64,000 nucleotides of DNA from Cristatella mucedo (taxonomy: Eukaryota; Bryozoa; Phylactolaemata; Cristatellidae), in NCBI GenBank assembly GCA_009760855.2, contig WPIO01000015.1, positions 1,278,501 to 1,342,500 of the forward strand, in the 5' to 3' direction. Under the pieces are notes generated by a model. It saw only the letters and a list, made by a program, of their open reading frames with translations. It ran no database searches and had not been told where the DNA came from. Shown one piece after another: positions 32,206 to 46,235 of the stretch (the stretch's first letter is position 1; each line of letters opens with the position of its first letter). The position numbers and the translations under genes were made by a program.

Positions 32206-33310
32206 AAACGCATGGATACTCCAAGCACCGTTTCTAAAATCCTGGTGGTTAATCCTTCCAATATAGCAGCGTAAAACGGTTAGCATCATTAGTTTTTGAT
32301 AGACCGTTGCGATATTATAGAGCTTCAAGCAGTAGTTCCTCCGGAATTTTCCTCGGAACGAAATCACGTGCTCCAGTTGACTAAAATGGCAACGTCGTGA
32401 ACGTCTCTAAACAGTATAGACGATTACTTCCAGCATAAAAACACAGGATCCAAACGTCAGGATACTCTAGCGCCCGGGAGTTTTTAATGTGCCGAGATCC
32501 ACTACCAATCACTGGACCAATAAAATGATTTTGGTTCTCATTGCTGGCGAACATGAGAAATGAGCAACTACAACAGATCTTGGTCGGCTAATAGCTTGTC
32601 ACATAGTTTATTACTTTAAAATAAAGGATTCACAAATCTGTCGGCTAACACTGGTTGCTATTCGGAAGCTATATAAGAACCTTTAACGTGCTTGCATATG
32701 TCATTTCGGCTCAAAAGCCAAATTTACAACCCGAAACCAGCCAAGCTCTAATAAAGCTTCATTTTGATGGTCAGGCCCATCACAACCCTAGAGACACGTG
32801 TACTGTAACCGAAAATCATTTGAAATCAACCTATCCGAGGTAGCACCGTTTCCAGCTCTCTGCCCATCTCGTCTGTAGTCCTAATTGTAGCTTCACGTCA
32901 CAGTTCTCTCAAAGATTCTCAATAAAGAAAATCTGCAAGATGAATTGCAGCCAGTATGAAGGCAGAGATAAAGCCGTTAGAACTCACGGAACTTGCGACA
33001 TACGACACGAAATCCCGAGCCCCGATGACGATCTGTATGCGCTTAGTAAAACTCTACTACACAAACCAACTAACAACGTTGTCAGCAAAGGCACAAAAAC
33101 GAATGCAAAAACAAGGTTACTGATACCAAAAAACGATCACATCATATTCTACTATAATAGGCAGCCGATGAATGACTGCTGCTCGAAAGCATAAACAAAC
33201 TCGGCAAGTCAATTGCACCACAGAGATCACAGACGGTAAGGACTTGAATGCTACCATTGATTTCAGATCTGCTCATCCAAATGGAGGACGTTAAAAATGA
33301 GAGACAGCCT
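32206..33310. other. Non-coding stretch, downstream of TCAIM
   Basis: Nothing recognised apart from an AATAAA on the minus strand at 32612-32607. Confidence 0.4.
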
Positions 33311-33311
33311 C

Positions 33312-33445
33312 AGAGTGGAAAGCGCAGGGGTAAGGTGCTCGCTCTTCACGACCAGGTCGTGGATCCGAGTCCTGCAGTGATAACCGTGAAGGCTCTTCTG
33401 CCGCTTTATAAATAAGGCTGCTAAATCAAGTTAACCTTTTTTACT
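33312..33445 (+). mobile_element. SINE family II, in the probable TCAIM 3' UTR
   Basis: GGGTAAGGTGCTCGCTCTTC, ACGACC, GGATCCGAGTCCTGCAG B-box region; tail GCTTTATAAATAAGGCTGCT, AAATCAAGTTAACC. It is antisense to TCAIM and 12 bp past the stop codon. Confidence 0.8.
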
Positions 33446-33456
33446 TGCTGTATTAG

Positions 33457-33739
33457 TCAACCACCTCCTCCACCTCCACCTCGGTGGCCACCGCTACTGC
33501 CAGAGCTGAACCAGTTCCACAGCAAGCACATTTCCCCGTCTGCCGTAAGAGCATAATACGGCGTCAGCTTCAGTCTCAAGCCTTTCAGAACATCAGCTTC
33601 AATGTCCTTTGAGTGGCGAAGTAATGCCTCGCAGCAGCCTATCACTTGCTGCCATGTCAGTGCCGTGTCCTTGGTGAGCGGCTGCAACTGAAATGTGTCT
33701 TGCACTCGTGCCATCAGCTCGGCGGCATGCTGCATGTCC
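33457..33739 (-). CDS. TCAIM: TCAIM exon 8: C-terminus and stop
   Basis: The acceptor TTTCTTTTCTCTGTCGTAG has a long pyrimidine tract. The exon reads [20 protein letters not shown], then [20 protein letters not shown] and [19 protein letters not shown], matching the conserved family C-terminus. It then adds [16 protein letters not shown] before TGA at 33459-33457. The glycine tail is encoded by a short CCA/CCT-type repeat (about 33461-33483) and extends past the usual end of the family. The closest AATAAA found on this strand is far downstream at 32612-32607, so the poly(A) site is unassigned. A plus-strand SINE II lies immediately 3' of the stop. Confidence 0.9.
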
Positions 33740-36700
33740 CTACGACAGAGAAAAGAAATTCTGACGACCCACCTGCCCCGTGCCTCTAGCAGTTCCAGCC
33801 ATATTACTGCGGATGGACGAAGTTGAGCAGGATGCAAGGTTTTGCGCACATGCTCGCACAGAACTGCATTATTAGTATTTAAAGCATGTTGCCATTACCT
33901 GCCATACGAAGACACACAAATACACAGCAAGACTGCACACAAATAAAAAATGCCTGGACAAACAGCAAAATACGCCAAGGTCTGGAGCAATCAAACGCTT
34001 TTGTTATCGGCAAATCCCATAAAAGCACCAGAAAAAAACCCGAGGTCTTATAACGTGCATACTGTTGCAGTTAGCAGGGAAGTTGATTTTCCACGGACTC
34101 GGTGAGTGAAAGCATATTCTTAGACAAGAGCTTGCCCACCAAAGAATCAGTTTGAGAAAACTCTTTCCAACCATAAACCAACACAAATGCTTATAATACT
34201 GAGCTTCCATGCACTTCTTGTGATCCCTCTTTAAAGCAACGTGTTGAAAAATCTCAAATTTGGTGAAAATTATGAGCATCTGCTTCGAACAAACTAGAAA
34301 CTGCGGCTACGCGAGGGCTCTACAGTGGCCAACAATCACAGTAATAGCAAAACGCTCGACGGGCAGTTACCACGCTGCCATTGCATTGCTCGCGGTACGA
34401 AAGCGACCTCTCGTTAGACGACCACATCAGCTCCACAGTCAAATCTGCCTATTTTCAGCTACACAACATTGCTAAAATTCGGGCTTGTTTAGATAAGGAT
34501 ATTACGTCCAAGTTGGTCCATGCATTCGTGACATCCCGTTTCGACTTCTGCAACTCACAGCTTACTGGCTTACCAGCATGTGCGATCAGGCGATTGCAGC
34601 TGGTGAAAAACTCTGCAGCTAGGCTTGTCTGTCGTGAGCGTCGCAGTTGCCACATCACACCACTTCTCGCCGACCTGCACTGGCTACCAGGCAAGCAACG
34701 GATTGACTTCAAAGTTTTGTCGATCACGTTTAGGTCCCTTCATTCTATGGCTCCAACCTATCTCTCAGATATACTCCCCCATCAGGCCAAGCATCGTACC
34801 ACCCGCTTTTCGGAATCCAACAGTCTACAAATACCTCGTACAAACCTCGGCAAGCACGTGCATTCGCGTTGATCTACAGCCATTGTAGTCAGAGTGCTCT
34901 TCAGACACAAGTTGAAAGTAAGACCGTTAAATGGACAAGGAATATCCATTCAAGTACAGCTTATTTCTTATTTAGATTCCTATTCATTTCACTACAGCTA
35001 ATTTCTTCATTTGAGTTAACACGGTAAAATACGGTACATTAGTAAAATCCAAAAAAGGAGAGATACGCAGTAAAATACAGTACTTTTTGTTCCGTTTTTT
35101 TTGGTGAGTCAGCGGTGTTTGTTGCGTGTAGGCTAACTCGCTCTTATCGTAGATGCAGTGCAAGCCGGATGCTAAATTGGTAAACTATCGTAAAACGGTA
35201 CACCTAACTATTCCCCAAATGCTGGCAAGGAGCTCTATCTCATTCCAAACGACGAATTTCAGAGCTCCGACGATGAATTTCAGGGCGACGGTACGACGGG
35301 AAATAGAAGCACGAGAATATCCTGCTGTCTTGAGATGGGCTGACAGAAACAACCAGAACTAAAGGAGCCGTATGATGTATGACACCCAACCGTCACACAA
35401 AGGCTAGTTTGATAGGATATAGCCCGAGGTTTCCGGAACTTCTGCAAGCCGCTAGAGGCGTTCAGCAGCAAATTTACAGCTGGACTGTTTGTCAGTCAAG
35501 TCACCAAGTCTTGTCACCAAGTTTATTGCTGGACTTTTTTTGGTGAGAGAGTGGAGATGCTTCAGCAAAGGCAAGGCATAATTCAAATTTTCGTGCTCTT
35601 CAAGACGGACAAGCGGCTGTCTTGAAGAGCACAAACATTTGAAGTAGTCTAAAGCATCCAATTTGGATGCAGTATCCCTGTTTAAGCAAGCCCAAATTTG
35701 AGCAAAGCTATGTAGTAGGCACACTTGACTGTGCAGCTGATATGGTCATCTAGTGAAAGGTCACTTTGGAACAGGACACCTAGAATGTCTTGCAGATGCA
35801 ACGTGGGATATTCTGGCAGAGCCGATTTTGAGCCTCGAGATTCCAATTTCCGAGTGACACTTGGTTTGCCCATAACTAGTAATTTGGTTTTATTGTCATT
35901 CAATTTGAGAAAGTTTGCTGTCATTCGTGTGCAGATGTCAGCAATACATGCAGCAAGAGAGTTGAGAGAATTCGACTTGTTGGATGGCTGGGAAAGATCA
36001 AAGCAAAGGTACAAATTAGTATCATCTGCATTTAAATGAAAACCTAGATCGTGCTTGGTAATCACATCGGCAAGAGGGTGAGTCTAAACTGTGAAAAGAA
36101 GTGGACCAAGCACAGAGCCCGGAGTTTTCCCATATTCAGTGGTTCCTTGGATGATGATCTTTGTCCAATACATCCAATACATCAATACTCTGGAGTCTCC
36201 CACTGAGACACGACCTAAACCATTGCAGTGCAGCGCCAGTGATGCACAGGCAAGATGACAGACGTTCGAGAAGGACTTGGTGTATAGTATCAAACGCTGC
36301 CGAAAGATTAAGCAGAGACTTTACTACCTAAGTCAGCATTTCTGAAAAAGGTCGTCAAACACCCAAGGGGATGCTGACTTTGTGGAGTGATTAGCTCTCA
36401 AACCAGACTGGAACTTACATGCTAGGTTTAACGTTTCAATAAAAGAGTTTAGCTGGTCTGTCATAATTCGTTCCAGTGTCTTTGATAAAAAGGGTAGAAG
36501 GGAGACTGGCAGAATGTGCTCAAGTCCTATTGGCTCTAGTATTCCTCGAGCAGGGCATTCATTTTTCTAAGGACTGTATAGACACCGAACAGAAGATGGC
36601 CAAGCACGAAGCCTCGATAGAAAATCAAGGTCACCGTCAGTACAGGAGAATCAGCAGTACCGATGCTGTTACCCACTCCCCCACTGCTATTCTGAGCAAG

Positions 36701-39700
36701 TGCACGTGATCAAGTAGCAGAGTTGTGTCAAAAGGAAAGTGATAGCCAAGAAGCCTGGTCGATTCACTTCTCCAATCAAGTATATTTTGGCGGGTAGAAA
36801 CAGAAGAAAAAGGTGGAAAAAACTAAGCGTATTTGTACTTGGCAGTGGGCATGAAATGGAGTGACTGGCAAGAGTCACATGAGGGTATTTTAACAACTCC
36901 GAAAAAATTGGCAAAAACCCATGATTCGTGCAAATTTCATGGAACCATTATCAGGTGCATTATAATTAATCCACCGGAGGCACGAGTTAATGCGGCTAGC
37001 CTGCCTAATTTTAATGTCCCGTTTGACGATAGCTTTATTTTTAAGAGTTTTAGAAAACCGAATCTGCCACAGGTAATTATTTTCGATAAGTGAACAAAAT
37101 TATGAACTACCTATAACAATGGTTGACTACAGATCTAACCAGATGCCTAGTTTACTCAAGGCTAGACAACTGCAATTCAGTTCTGGCAGTGCAGCCGAAA
37201 ATAGCTATTTTGACACAGCAGTTTAAGCGATTAATAATAATAGTTCGTTTGTGTAGCACCTTAAGAAAACTTAATCTCCATCCAAGGCGCTTTACAACTC
37301 AGTGCAAGGGAATCATTACCCAAAAGTTAGTGACATACACGGTATCACGTGTGCAAAAGAAAACAAGTGCCATGTTTGTATTAGCTGATTTAACAGCCCC
37401 ATTTGTATAGCAACAGAAGAGCATTGAACCCCCTAGCACTACCTCTTGTAGTTAGCAATATCGGATCGCCCATTGCAGGATTCGAACCCACGACTTCTGC
37501 CGTGACGAGCGGGCACCTTACCTCCTGAGCTATCACGGTCCATGCAGTAATGCTATAGCAAACATGGAGACATTCATGGCCATCGGTAAGTAAGACCTCT
37601 AGCTAGTAACAAGCAGCGAATTATGCACAAGTCAAAAAAAAGGACACGATCGATGAACGAAGGAAAGCTGACCAGAACAAATTCGTCCTAACCATGTAGG
37701 TGGTGACCAGTGACGTTGTCAGAGGGGGAGTAACTTGGTCGATAACGAGGGACATATTTACAATATATCTCATGGTGGGCAGCAGTAGTTCTCTGCACCC
37801 AACACGGAGAATCCCTGGGACAGGATCTATAGGACTAGTGGTCTTTTTTAGTTCGGGAGACCAATTTAGCAGTGGCTTTATTAGAAACATGTATGAAGGT
37901 GGTCTCAATCTCATTACTACCGTTCCTATCAAACAGACTGAACGGGTAGAACCGCAGACCAGCTAAACTCTTAATTGAAACCTCAGACCTAGCAAGTTCC
38001 AACTGGGTTTTAGAGCAAATCAACCCATAGAATCAAGATAATAATAATAATAATAATCATAATAATAATGCACTCGATAGAGCGCCCTCAGAGAACTCAA
38101 TCTCTTTCTAGATGCTTTACATCTGCTGCAGAGGGAAATGCAGCAGATGTATAACGACCTTCTCAGGAAAGCAGACCTAGGTCAAGTCTTTCTGCTTTGT
38201 TTTCCGAATCTTTCGGCAGTGGTTGATCCTATTGATTAGCAAGTCCTTCTCGAGCGCCTGTAATCTCGCCTGGGCATCACTGGCACAGCAATGGAATCGT
38301 TTAGGTCTTCTCTCAGTCGGACACTCCAGAGCATTGATGTCACCGGGCAGCCATCATCCAAGGAATACCGCAAGGCTCTGTGCTTGGTCTATTTCTTTCA
38401 CAATTTGTACAATGGCTCTTGCCAATGTAATCGCCAATGCAATCCAGGGTTTCATGGGTTTCAGGGTTTCTATGCAGATGATACACAGCCATATCTGTGC
38501 TTTGATCTCTCCCAGTCTTTCAGCAAGTCAAACTCTCTAAAGCTCCCTTACTTGCATGAATAGCTGACATTCGCAATTGGATGGCAGCAAACTTTCTCAT
38601 ATTGAATGACGATACAACCAACTTACCAGCTATGGGCAAACATAGTGTTATTCAGAAATTGGAAAGCATATTCCTTAAAATGGGCTCCCCAGCATATCTC
38701 CTGTAGCATCTGCTCGAAATCCGGGCGTCCTGTTCCAGTGTGACCTTTCACTAGACAACCACATCAGCTCCACAGTCAAATCTGCCTTCTTACAGCTAGA
38801 TAAAATTCCATGCAGTCGTGCTAATCTTTGACAATTGTGCATGATCTTAACCAATCGGGTGCAGCAGCCAACGCCACGGACGCACGGTTTAATAATAATA
38901 TATTTGTATAGTGCCCTCAGAGAATTTAATCTCTTTTGTAGGCATAGGCACTTTACACTTGCATGCTGAGTTCTCTGCTTACACAGCTTCCACTATTGCG
39001 TCTCGTGGACCAGAGCATCTGCAACAGCTGTACAGCCAACAGCAGCAGCCAGGGAGCCCACACCCTCAAGTGGCAGGCATGCTAGCATGACCTGACCTAG
39101 GGCGCACGAGTCACGCGCCAAGGTAGGGGTCATGCAGCACACTAAGTGAGCAGCAGGAGCACCTCCGGAAATGGGGGCATGAATCAATTCCGGCAAGCTC
39201 ACCTGCGGTGGCGCTGTAGTAGAGCTCGTGCTTCCGGCTCATTGGTTTCGATGAACCGCACGGCTGCGTACGTCCGGGTTGAGGCAGGCACAAAAAACTG
39301 GCCGCTAGGTGAGAGCCTCAGCTCCCCGGTAAACCTGTAGCACAAGCGTGTCACGCCGCTGGCACACCAGAAGCTGCGGGGTGTCACCAATGGTGCTGCA
39401 AGAGTTTCGAAGCCTCGGTAGGCACAGACCAGCACAACTGCACACGAGGCAGCACATACACAGAAGGTGAGGAACATAGACTAACCACACTGCTTGCACC
39501 ACCAACAAGGACTACTCATGGCCACGGCTCCAACTACTGCAAGAGATGGTGCCCATGCTAAAAATTCGCAGGCAACAAGGCATATGCACATCATATGCCA
39601 CCGGTAACAATAACAGTAATAATACATTGTTATAGCACCCACAGAGACCTTAATCTCATTCTAGACACTTTACATATAATGTAAAGGAAGCATGAATGAA

Positions 39701-41908
39701 TGATTAGTGCCAGCATGCAAATATGGTTAGTGCCAGCATGAACAGCGTCAGCATGCACAAGCATACAAAGGACGAATCAGATGGAAAAGAGACAACAAAA
39801 GGACAGCGTGGTGTGAGCACTGTGCAGATAACGAACAGGATTGTGCTCGCAGCTGCTAGCGGCAGTCACTAAGAATCACCGATTTCAAATTAGTGCAACT
39901 TCTGCCCAGCCAGTCTCCATATTGCCAATCCTATCACGGACACTAAAGCAAGGAGTGTCAGACCAGTTACACTCTTATTTAGTAGCTTCAAACCTAGCAA
40001 GTAGATTCCAGTCAAGTTTAAAAAAAATCGCAACAAAAGATTCAGCACTGACTGCCTGTGCATAATGCAGATTTAGGCAGAGCCTGCTGGAATTCTACTA
40101 CTGGATCTCTCGGCAGTGTCTGATACCATTGATCACCAAATCCTTCTTGAGCACCTATTGTCTGTCCTAGGTATCACTGGTAGTGATAGAGGAGTGCAGG
40201 ACCTATCTCAGCAGGTGATTTCAGAATGCAGATGTAAAGGGGCACAGATCATCCAGGGAGCCTTTACAGTATGCAATACAGCAGGGATCTGTTTTATGTT
40301 CACATCTTTTAACAATTTATATTAAAAAAAATAGTAGCTGATTTAACAGCCTCATTTGCATAGTAGCAGAAGAGCCTTGACGGCTATCACCACTGCTAAG
40401 GTCATGCCGCCAATAGCACACACCCCAAGCTCCTCAGTGGCATACCCTACGGGTGAACTACAGAGGAGAGCCGGTCTCTCCCTCCTGCACGAAACTCACT
40501 GCCTAATAATACTTGCTCACTGCTGCTACCTAGCTACATTGGGATCGCTCCATTCTCTTGCTAGGGTCTAGCTACCATAGTTACTTCCCGCTCAGGCCTC
40601 TCATCGCATCCCCTACTCCCGTGACTGTCCAATCGCTCAAAGGCTTCGGTTTCAGTTCGCACGATCCCAAAGCCAGGAGCCCACTACCGAAAGTCATTTC
40701 ACTATCTCCTGACTTGACAGCATTTAAAAAGAAGCTGAAAACCTACCGTGTTTCTCACAGCCCATGCTCTGCCGGCGAAAATTGCTCGTGGCGTGTTTGT
40801 TCGTGCAGAAATCGCGCATACTATAAGTTACTAATAGACACGAGTCGTTTCCAGCACATGAGAACTGGTTAGAAAGAAACTCAGTTCTCATAGGATGCTA
40901 TATGGTTCATAGTTATTGTATTATTATCGTAACTCGTGGTGCTAAAACAGCTGGGCTATCTGATGCACTGGCAAGCGCAGTTGCCCGTTGCTGCTCACCT
41001 AGCCAGGCCAGTTGGGCAGCATGGCACTGCATGGCCGGGCACGCAAAGAGCAGCATCTCGGCCCCTTCACCGGGCAAGCCCCTCCCCCTCAGGAGCCTCG
41101 TTAGCCTGAGTGAGTGCAGATCCCACTCACTGGTAAGCACGGGGGGGGGGGGGTGGTGGTGGTGGTGGTGGTGGTGGTAGCTCCAGCAGCTTCACAACCT
41201 AACGCAGTCACAGAGCAACTCGAAGCAACTCAAGAGCAGAAGAACCGACAGCCTAAATTATAACCCAAGGGACTAAGATGCTGCGAAAAACTAGCCTCGC
41301 GGCTGATGCAACTGCAATTATGATCATGCAATGATGATGCAACTGCAACGAGGAGCGCCAGTAAAAATTCTGGGGTCAAAGCATATCCAAGCTTCATATC
41401 GAATGTCAGAAAAAATTCACCAAAAACCAAAACAATTTTTTTCATCCACGTGCAATTCCACCGATACCCCACTTGTGCTTGGGTGGACTCTTTCCTATTG
41501 GTCGGTGCCAAAAAGAGAATTAGCAGTGACTTCTGTTTAAGGGACAGTTTGCCTGTACATTCAAAACATATAGGTGATTATGTTCCACTATCTTCCCCAT
41601 CTTTCCCTCTGCCCTCCTTTTTTACTGGGCCGTTATAGCGCAGGAGTTACGGTGTTTGCTCTTCATGATCGATTTATTGGGTTCGAGTCTTGCACTGGAC
41701 AATCCTTTATTGCCAACTCCAAGTGGTGGTGATAGCCAATAAGGCTCTTCTGCTGCTATACAAACGAGGCTGTTAAATCAGCTAAAATTTCTTTTGGTGC
41801 TCTCCAGACTTTATTTGTCAGTCTATGTCTACTTTTCACAGTCCCAATGTTTTGCCTCGGTATTTCACACTGTCTCCATCTCTTATTATATGTGTTCGGG
41901 CGCACACG

Positions 41909-41977
<69 letters not shown>

Positions 41978-43076
41978 CGACCTTGAGTGTTTGTGCATGC
42001 GCTTGTTTTGTTGTGTGTTTCGCATTCTGTTGGTTATTCAAAGGTAAATGCACTGCAGTGACTGTAGCATCGGTGCGATCGGTTGAATGCATTGGCATGG
42101 CTTTGCAACTCACAAGTGCAGCGCAGGTAAATGGCTTACCCGACTGACGTCACGACGTCCCCCTGACTTGACGAGATTAAAAAAGAAGCTAAAAACGCAC
42201 CATTCTCTCACATCATTTGCTGGGTTCTAATTAATTATCCTTTGCGTGTTTATACACGTTGATACGGTGCATGTTATCACAAACCATATTGACATTTCTT
42301 TACAGCATATGTAAAGTGCTCAGCAGTAGATTTAGTTCTCCGAGTGCTATAAGAATCTCTTAAAATTATAATAATTATTACTATTGTTAACCATGGGCAG
42401 TGGAGCTTTTGCAGATCACCACTCACCCGGATACCATTACTTCAACATCGATTAGGGAATTACGCTGGAGTGCGGCCGACGAGTGAGTTGCGTGTCGGGC
42501 CATGCGGAGGCGGCCGACGAGATCACTAACGGCATGCGAGTATTCGTCTGCCATAGGTAGTGGCTGTACCACCTTTCTGACGATGGTGGCCCCACCCAGA
42601 AGCTCGGACAGCGACTGCTCTCCCTGTGGAATCCAAGCGACGGCAGCGTCGTACGCCTTGACATTCCTGATAAGCTGCAACGAGGTAAGTGAAAATTACA
42701 AAAATATTCGAAGCTATACAAGAAGCACATATGCACACCATGCAGGGACGTTGAGGGACAGAACTTGAGGCCGATACTCACACGGAGCCATATCGATGGC
42801 ACGTCCTCACAGCCTAGCATGACATCACCACAGGCAGTGATGCCAGTGTCATTGCCAAAAACAAGCCTGCGTCCTAGAAAGAAGAGATGAAAGGTCACAC
42901 CATGCAACGGCTTAGGCCTGATGCAGTACCATATCAATCGCTCAACATGCTGGCAGAACATCAGTGGCACGTTGTCAATTAACGGTGCTTGAGCTACGGT
43001 GAAAGCTAACTCGACAAACTGATTTCGTGCACACAGACGATGGTAAGAATGGCAACCATTTCATGCACACACACGT

Positions 43077-43113
<37 letters not shown>

Positions 43114-43171
43114 GGCGAACACACACACGTGGGCGAACACACACACGTGGGCGAACACACACACGTGGGCG

Positions 43172-43237
<66 letters not shown>

Positions 43238-43260
43238 GGCGAACACACACACGTGGGCGA

Positions 43261-43291
<31 letters not shown>

Positions 43292-43381
43292 GGCGAACAC
43301 ACACACACACACACACACACGTGGGCGAACACACACACACACACACACACGTGGGCGAACACACACACACACACGTGGGGG

Positions 43382-43453
<72 letters not shown>

Positions 43454-46169
43454 ATCGCAGCCATGCCGGAGGCCCTAGAAGATTTATGGTATCTGTTAAC
43501 AAAACAATGACACAGCCAGATGACTGGTCATGTGCCCTTAGCCACAAGCTTCGAAGGGCTATGGAGACGATGCATAAATCAGATGCCAGGCTGCACACAC
43601 AACAGGATAAATTTTGAGAAAATACTGAGAAGATAGGTCCAACAATCGAATATTCGTTTAGGGTACCTTTCAAAAGACAATCGTGTACGTGTTTGTAGCC
43701 TGATGAGGTACGTGCTTGTGATTTTTAAATAGCTTCATTGAGATTCTAGTGGTGTACCTTGTAAATTCCTAAATAACTTAAGCAATTCTGCACGGATCAA
43801 TATAAAAATCTCAATACACGTCAATTATTGCAGAATTTAAAGTCCAAGGATATTTTATGATATGTATAGCAAACCTCAACTTACCGGAATCAGAAATAAA
43901 CCATCGCAGAGGTATACAAGTATAGCTGAACTCATGTTAGAAAATGCACATTGATCCATGCAGTATTGGCAGAGTTATAGAATTTACAAGGCAGAAAGTT
44001 ATACAGTACATGAAGCTGTTTAAAAGTTACAAGCAAGCACTTTAACTAGCTGCAAACACTTACCCCGATGTACCATGGTTCAACAAGTTGGAGCACAAGT
44101 CGCATATCATGCAGAAATCAGTAAATTTGTTATTTGTTATTATATTACATCTGGTTTACTGTAGGGTTAGACACGGTTTGCGTCATTACTTTTTTAATGC
44201 TACACTTTTATCTGTAAATCTTCAAAACTTCTGATCCCACTTTTAACATGTTTTGTCTTTTAAAAGCTACCCTAAAAAAATTCGATTGTTGGACCAACAT
44301 TCTCAGTATTTTCTCAACATTTACCCTTAATGGCAATATTCCATCTCCCAGCAGCCAAAAATGACTTAAGTGTCAGTTCACTTAATACCAAAAAAGCAGC
44401 TGAGCAAATGTTTAGTTAAGATGAATTTCCAATTTTCGAAATGTACACAACTGTTCAGCTGAGCCCTTGGCTCAGCCCAGCCTGTAGCGTTTCGAGAAGT
44501 CGCTCTAGGAAAGCCAGCTGAAAATTTTTCCTGAAAGACGACTCAGACCCACCCCACAGTCAGCACATATGGTAGGATTGCTGGTCACAGCTGCGGTCGA
44601 CGGATTGACGGAGAGGAACATGACAATCAGTGGACCGTCTAGCCCATCAATGTGGCCTATCAATCAGGCAGCAGTCTATCAAGACTGGCAGCTGATGAGG
44701 TATTGTCTTGTATTGCTCGGCAGGGAGCATTCGTACAAGTGGACGATGCACAGAAAAGAAAATGCTAGAAAATCCTATGGAAATGAATCGGGATTTTTCT
44801 AATGCTAGAATGCACGACATCACGATCATCCTCGGAAGTCGTGGCCAACAAGAATTTGGGCTACTACCACTAGAATGCTTTGGGTCCTATCTAGACAGCT
44901 AAGGCGGCGTTGCTGATCCCAGTAGCATCAGATACAGTTCTTAAACTGAACATGTTTGCCTAACACTTTTGTGTAGTGATATTATAACATATTAATAGGC
45001 TTCCCAGACATAAATTATTCGGCATATTTTAAATGCTTATTTTGAATACGATGGGTGAAGAAGTGGGGGGGGGGGAGATAAAAGCCAGGGCCGAAAGTAC
45101 CATGCCGAAAGTCCTGGATCAAAAGTTGGGCAACAGTTGCCACAGCTTGTTGCATTCAGTTCTCTGCCGGAATAATAGAACTCGACCACTGCAGCCGTGC
45201 ACTGCCGTGGTTAAGGGTAAGTGAAACTGAGAGTAGCTACAAAAAACAGGCTACCAAAGATATCTACCAGACAGGGGTACGGCTGCCATTCACTACAAGA
45301 CGAACCATCGTTTAGCAAGGTCTAGGAAGGCCATCAATAATAAGAAATTCCAAAGCGGCTGTAAGTCAAAACAAGAAAACTTACTTCCACGCTCCAGAGG
45401 AGGGCCTCTGGGGCTGCTGAAGCCGGTCTGGGTTTGAAACTGACAATTTCGATCCATTGCTTATTTCAAGATGACGTTGATTTCGATAACTCCGGAGCAC
45501 CAGAAGGGCTTAGGCATTACATAAGTAGCTCTACTGATTGGCTGGGCTAAATAGCGCCTTAAGAAAACTCAATCTCTATCCAGGCACTTCGTGTATGCCC
45601 CAGGGGTCTCGAGCCTACGACCTCGGTCGTTAAAGGCCTAAAATACCCAAACTTCTTAGCGGCTACACTCTCGACCGATCACTTGACTCCATGCCTTTAC
45701 GGTGGGCAGAATTTCTGCCTCGGGTGCTCGTTGCTTTGCACTGCCTTCTCCTAAGAGCTTTCAAACTAGCATCGAATGCACATGCATTCGACCGTTGTTC
45801 ACCAAGCAATAAAAATGAATTGCAGCTTTCGGGAACCTAGGACTCTGTGTGCTCGGTAAGAATTCACCCAAATGAGGTTTCTACTATCTGTTTGCTGTCT
45901 GCTGTTACGTAAACGTTCTGTTGCAGTAGCTATCATACACTGCATTTGGATGCCTCATAACAGGGACATGCAGCACATGTGGTAAGGCCGGTGCTCTAGA
46001 AAATCGTGTTCACGGGTTGTTTTTCCCTTATAGGAAACACGTGTACCACAATACTTTGGACCACAGCTAAATGACCATGCCTCTGCACTGCTAGTTTCCA
46101 GGCTGCTAATGAGTGACCTCGTGCTTGCAATGAGTAGGAGTTGCAAGAAGTGCCGACAGCAGCAGCACA

Positions 46170-46235
<66 letters not shown>

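Noticed and set aside
43078-43452. CRISPR-like array from the regularly spaced GTGGGCGAAC units
   Set aside because: Spacers are just CA dinucleotides and the context is an animal intron.
42975-43673. Cys/Val and His/Thr repeat proteins around 43.0-43.6 kb
   Set aside because: They are translations of the (CA)n tract; the regular units are a DNA-level repeat.
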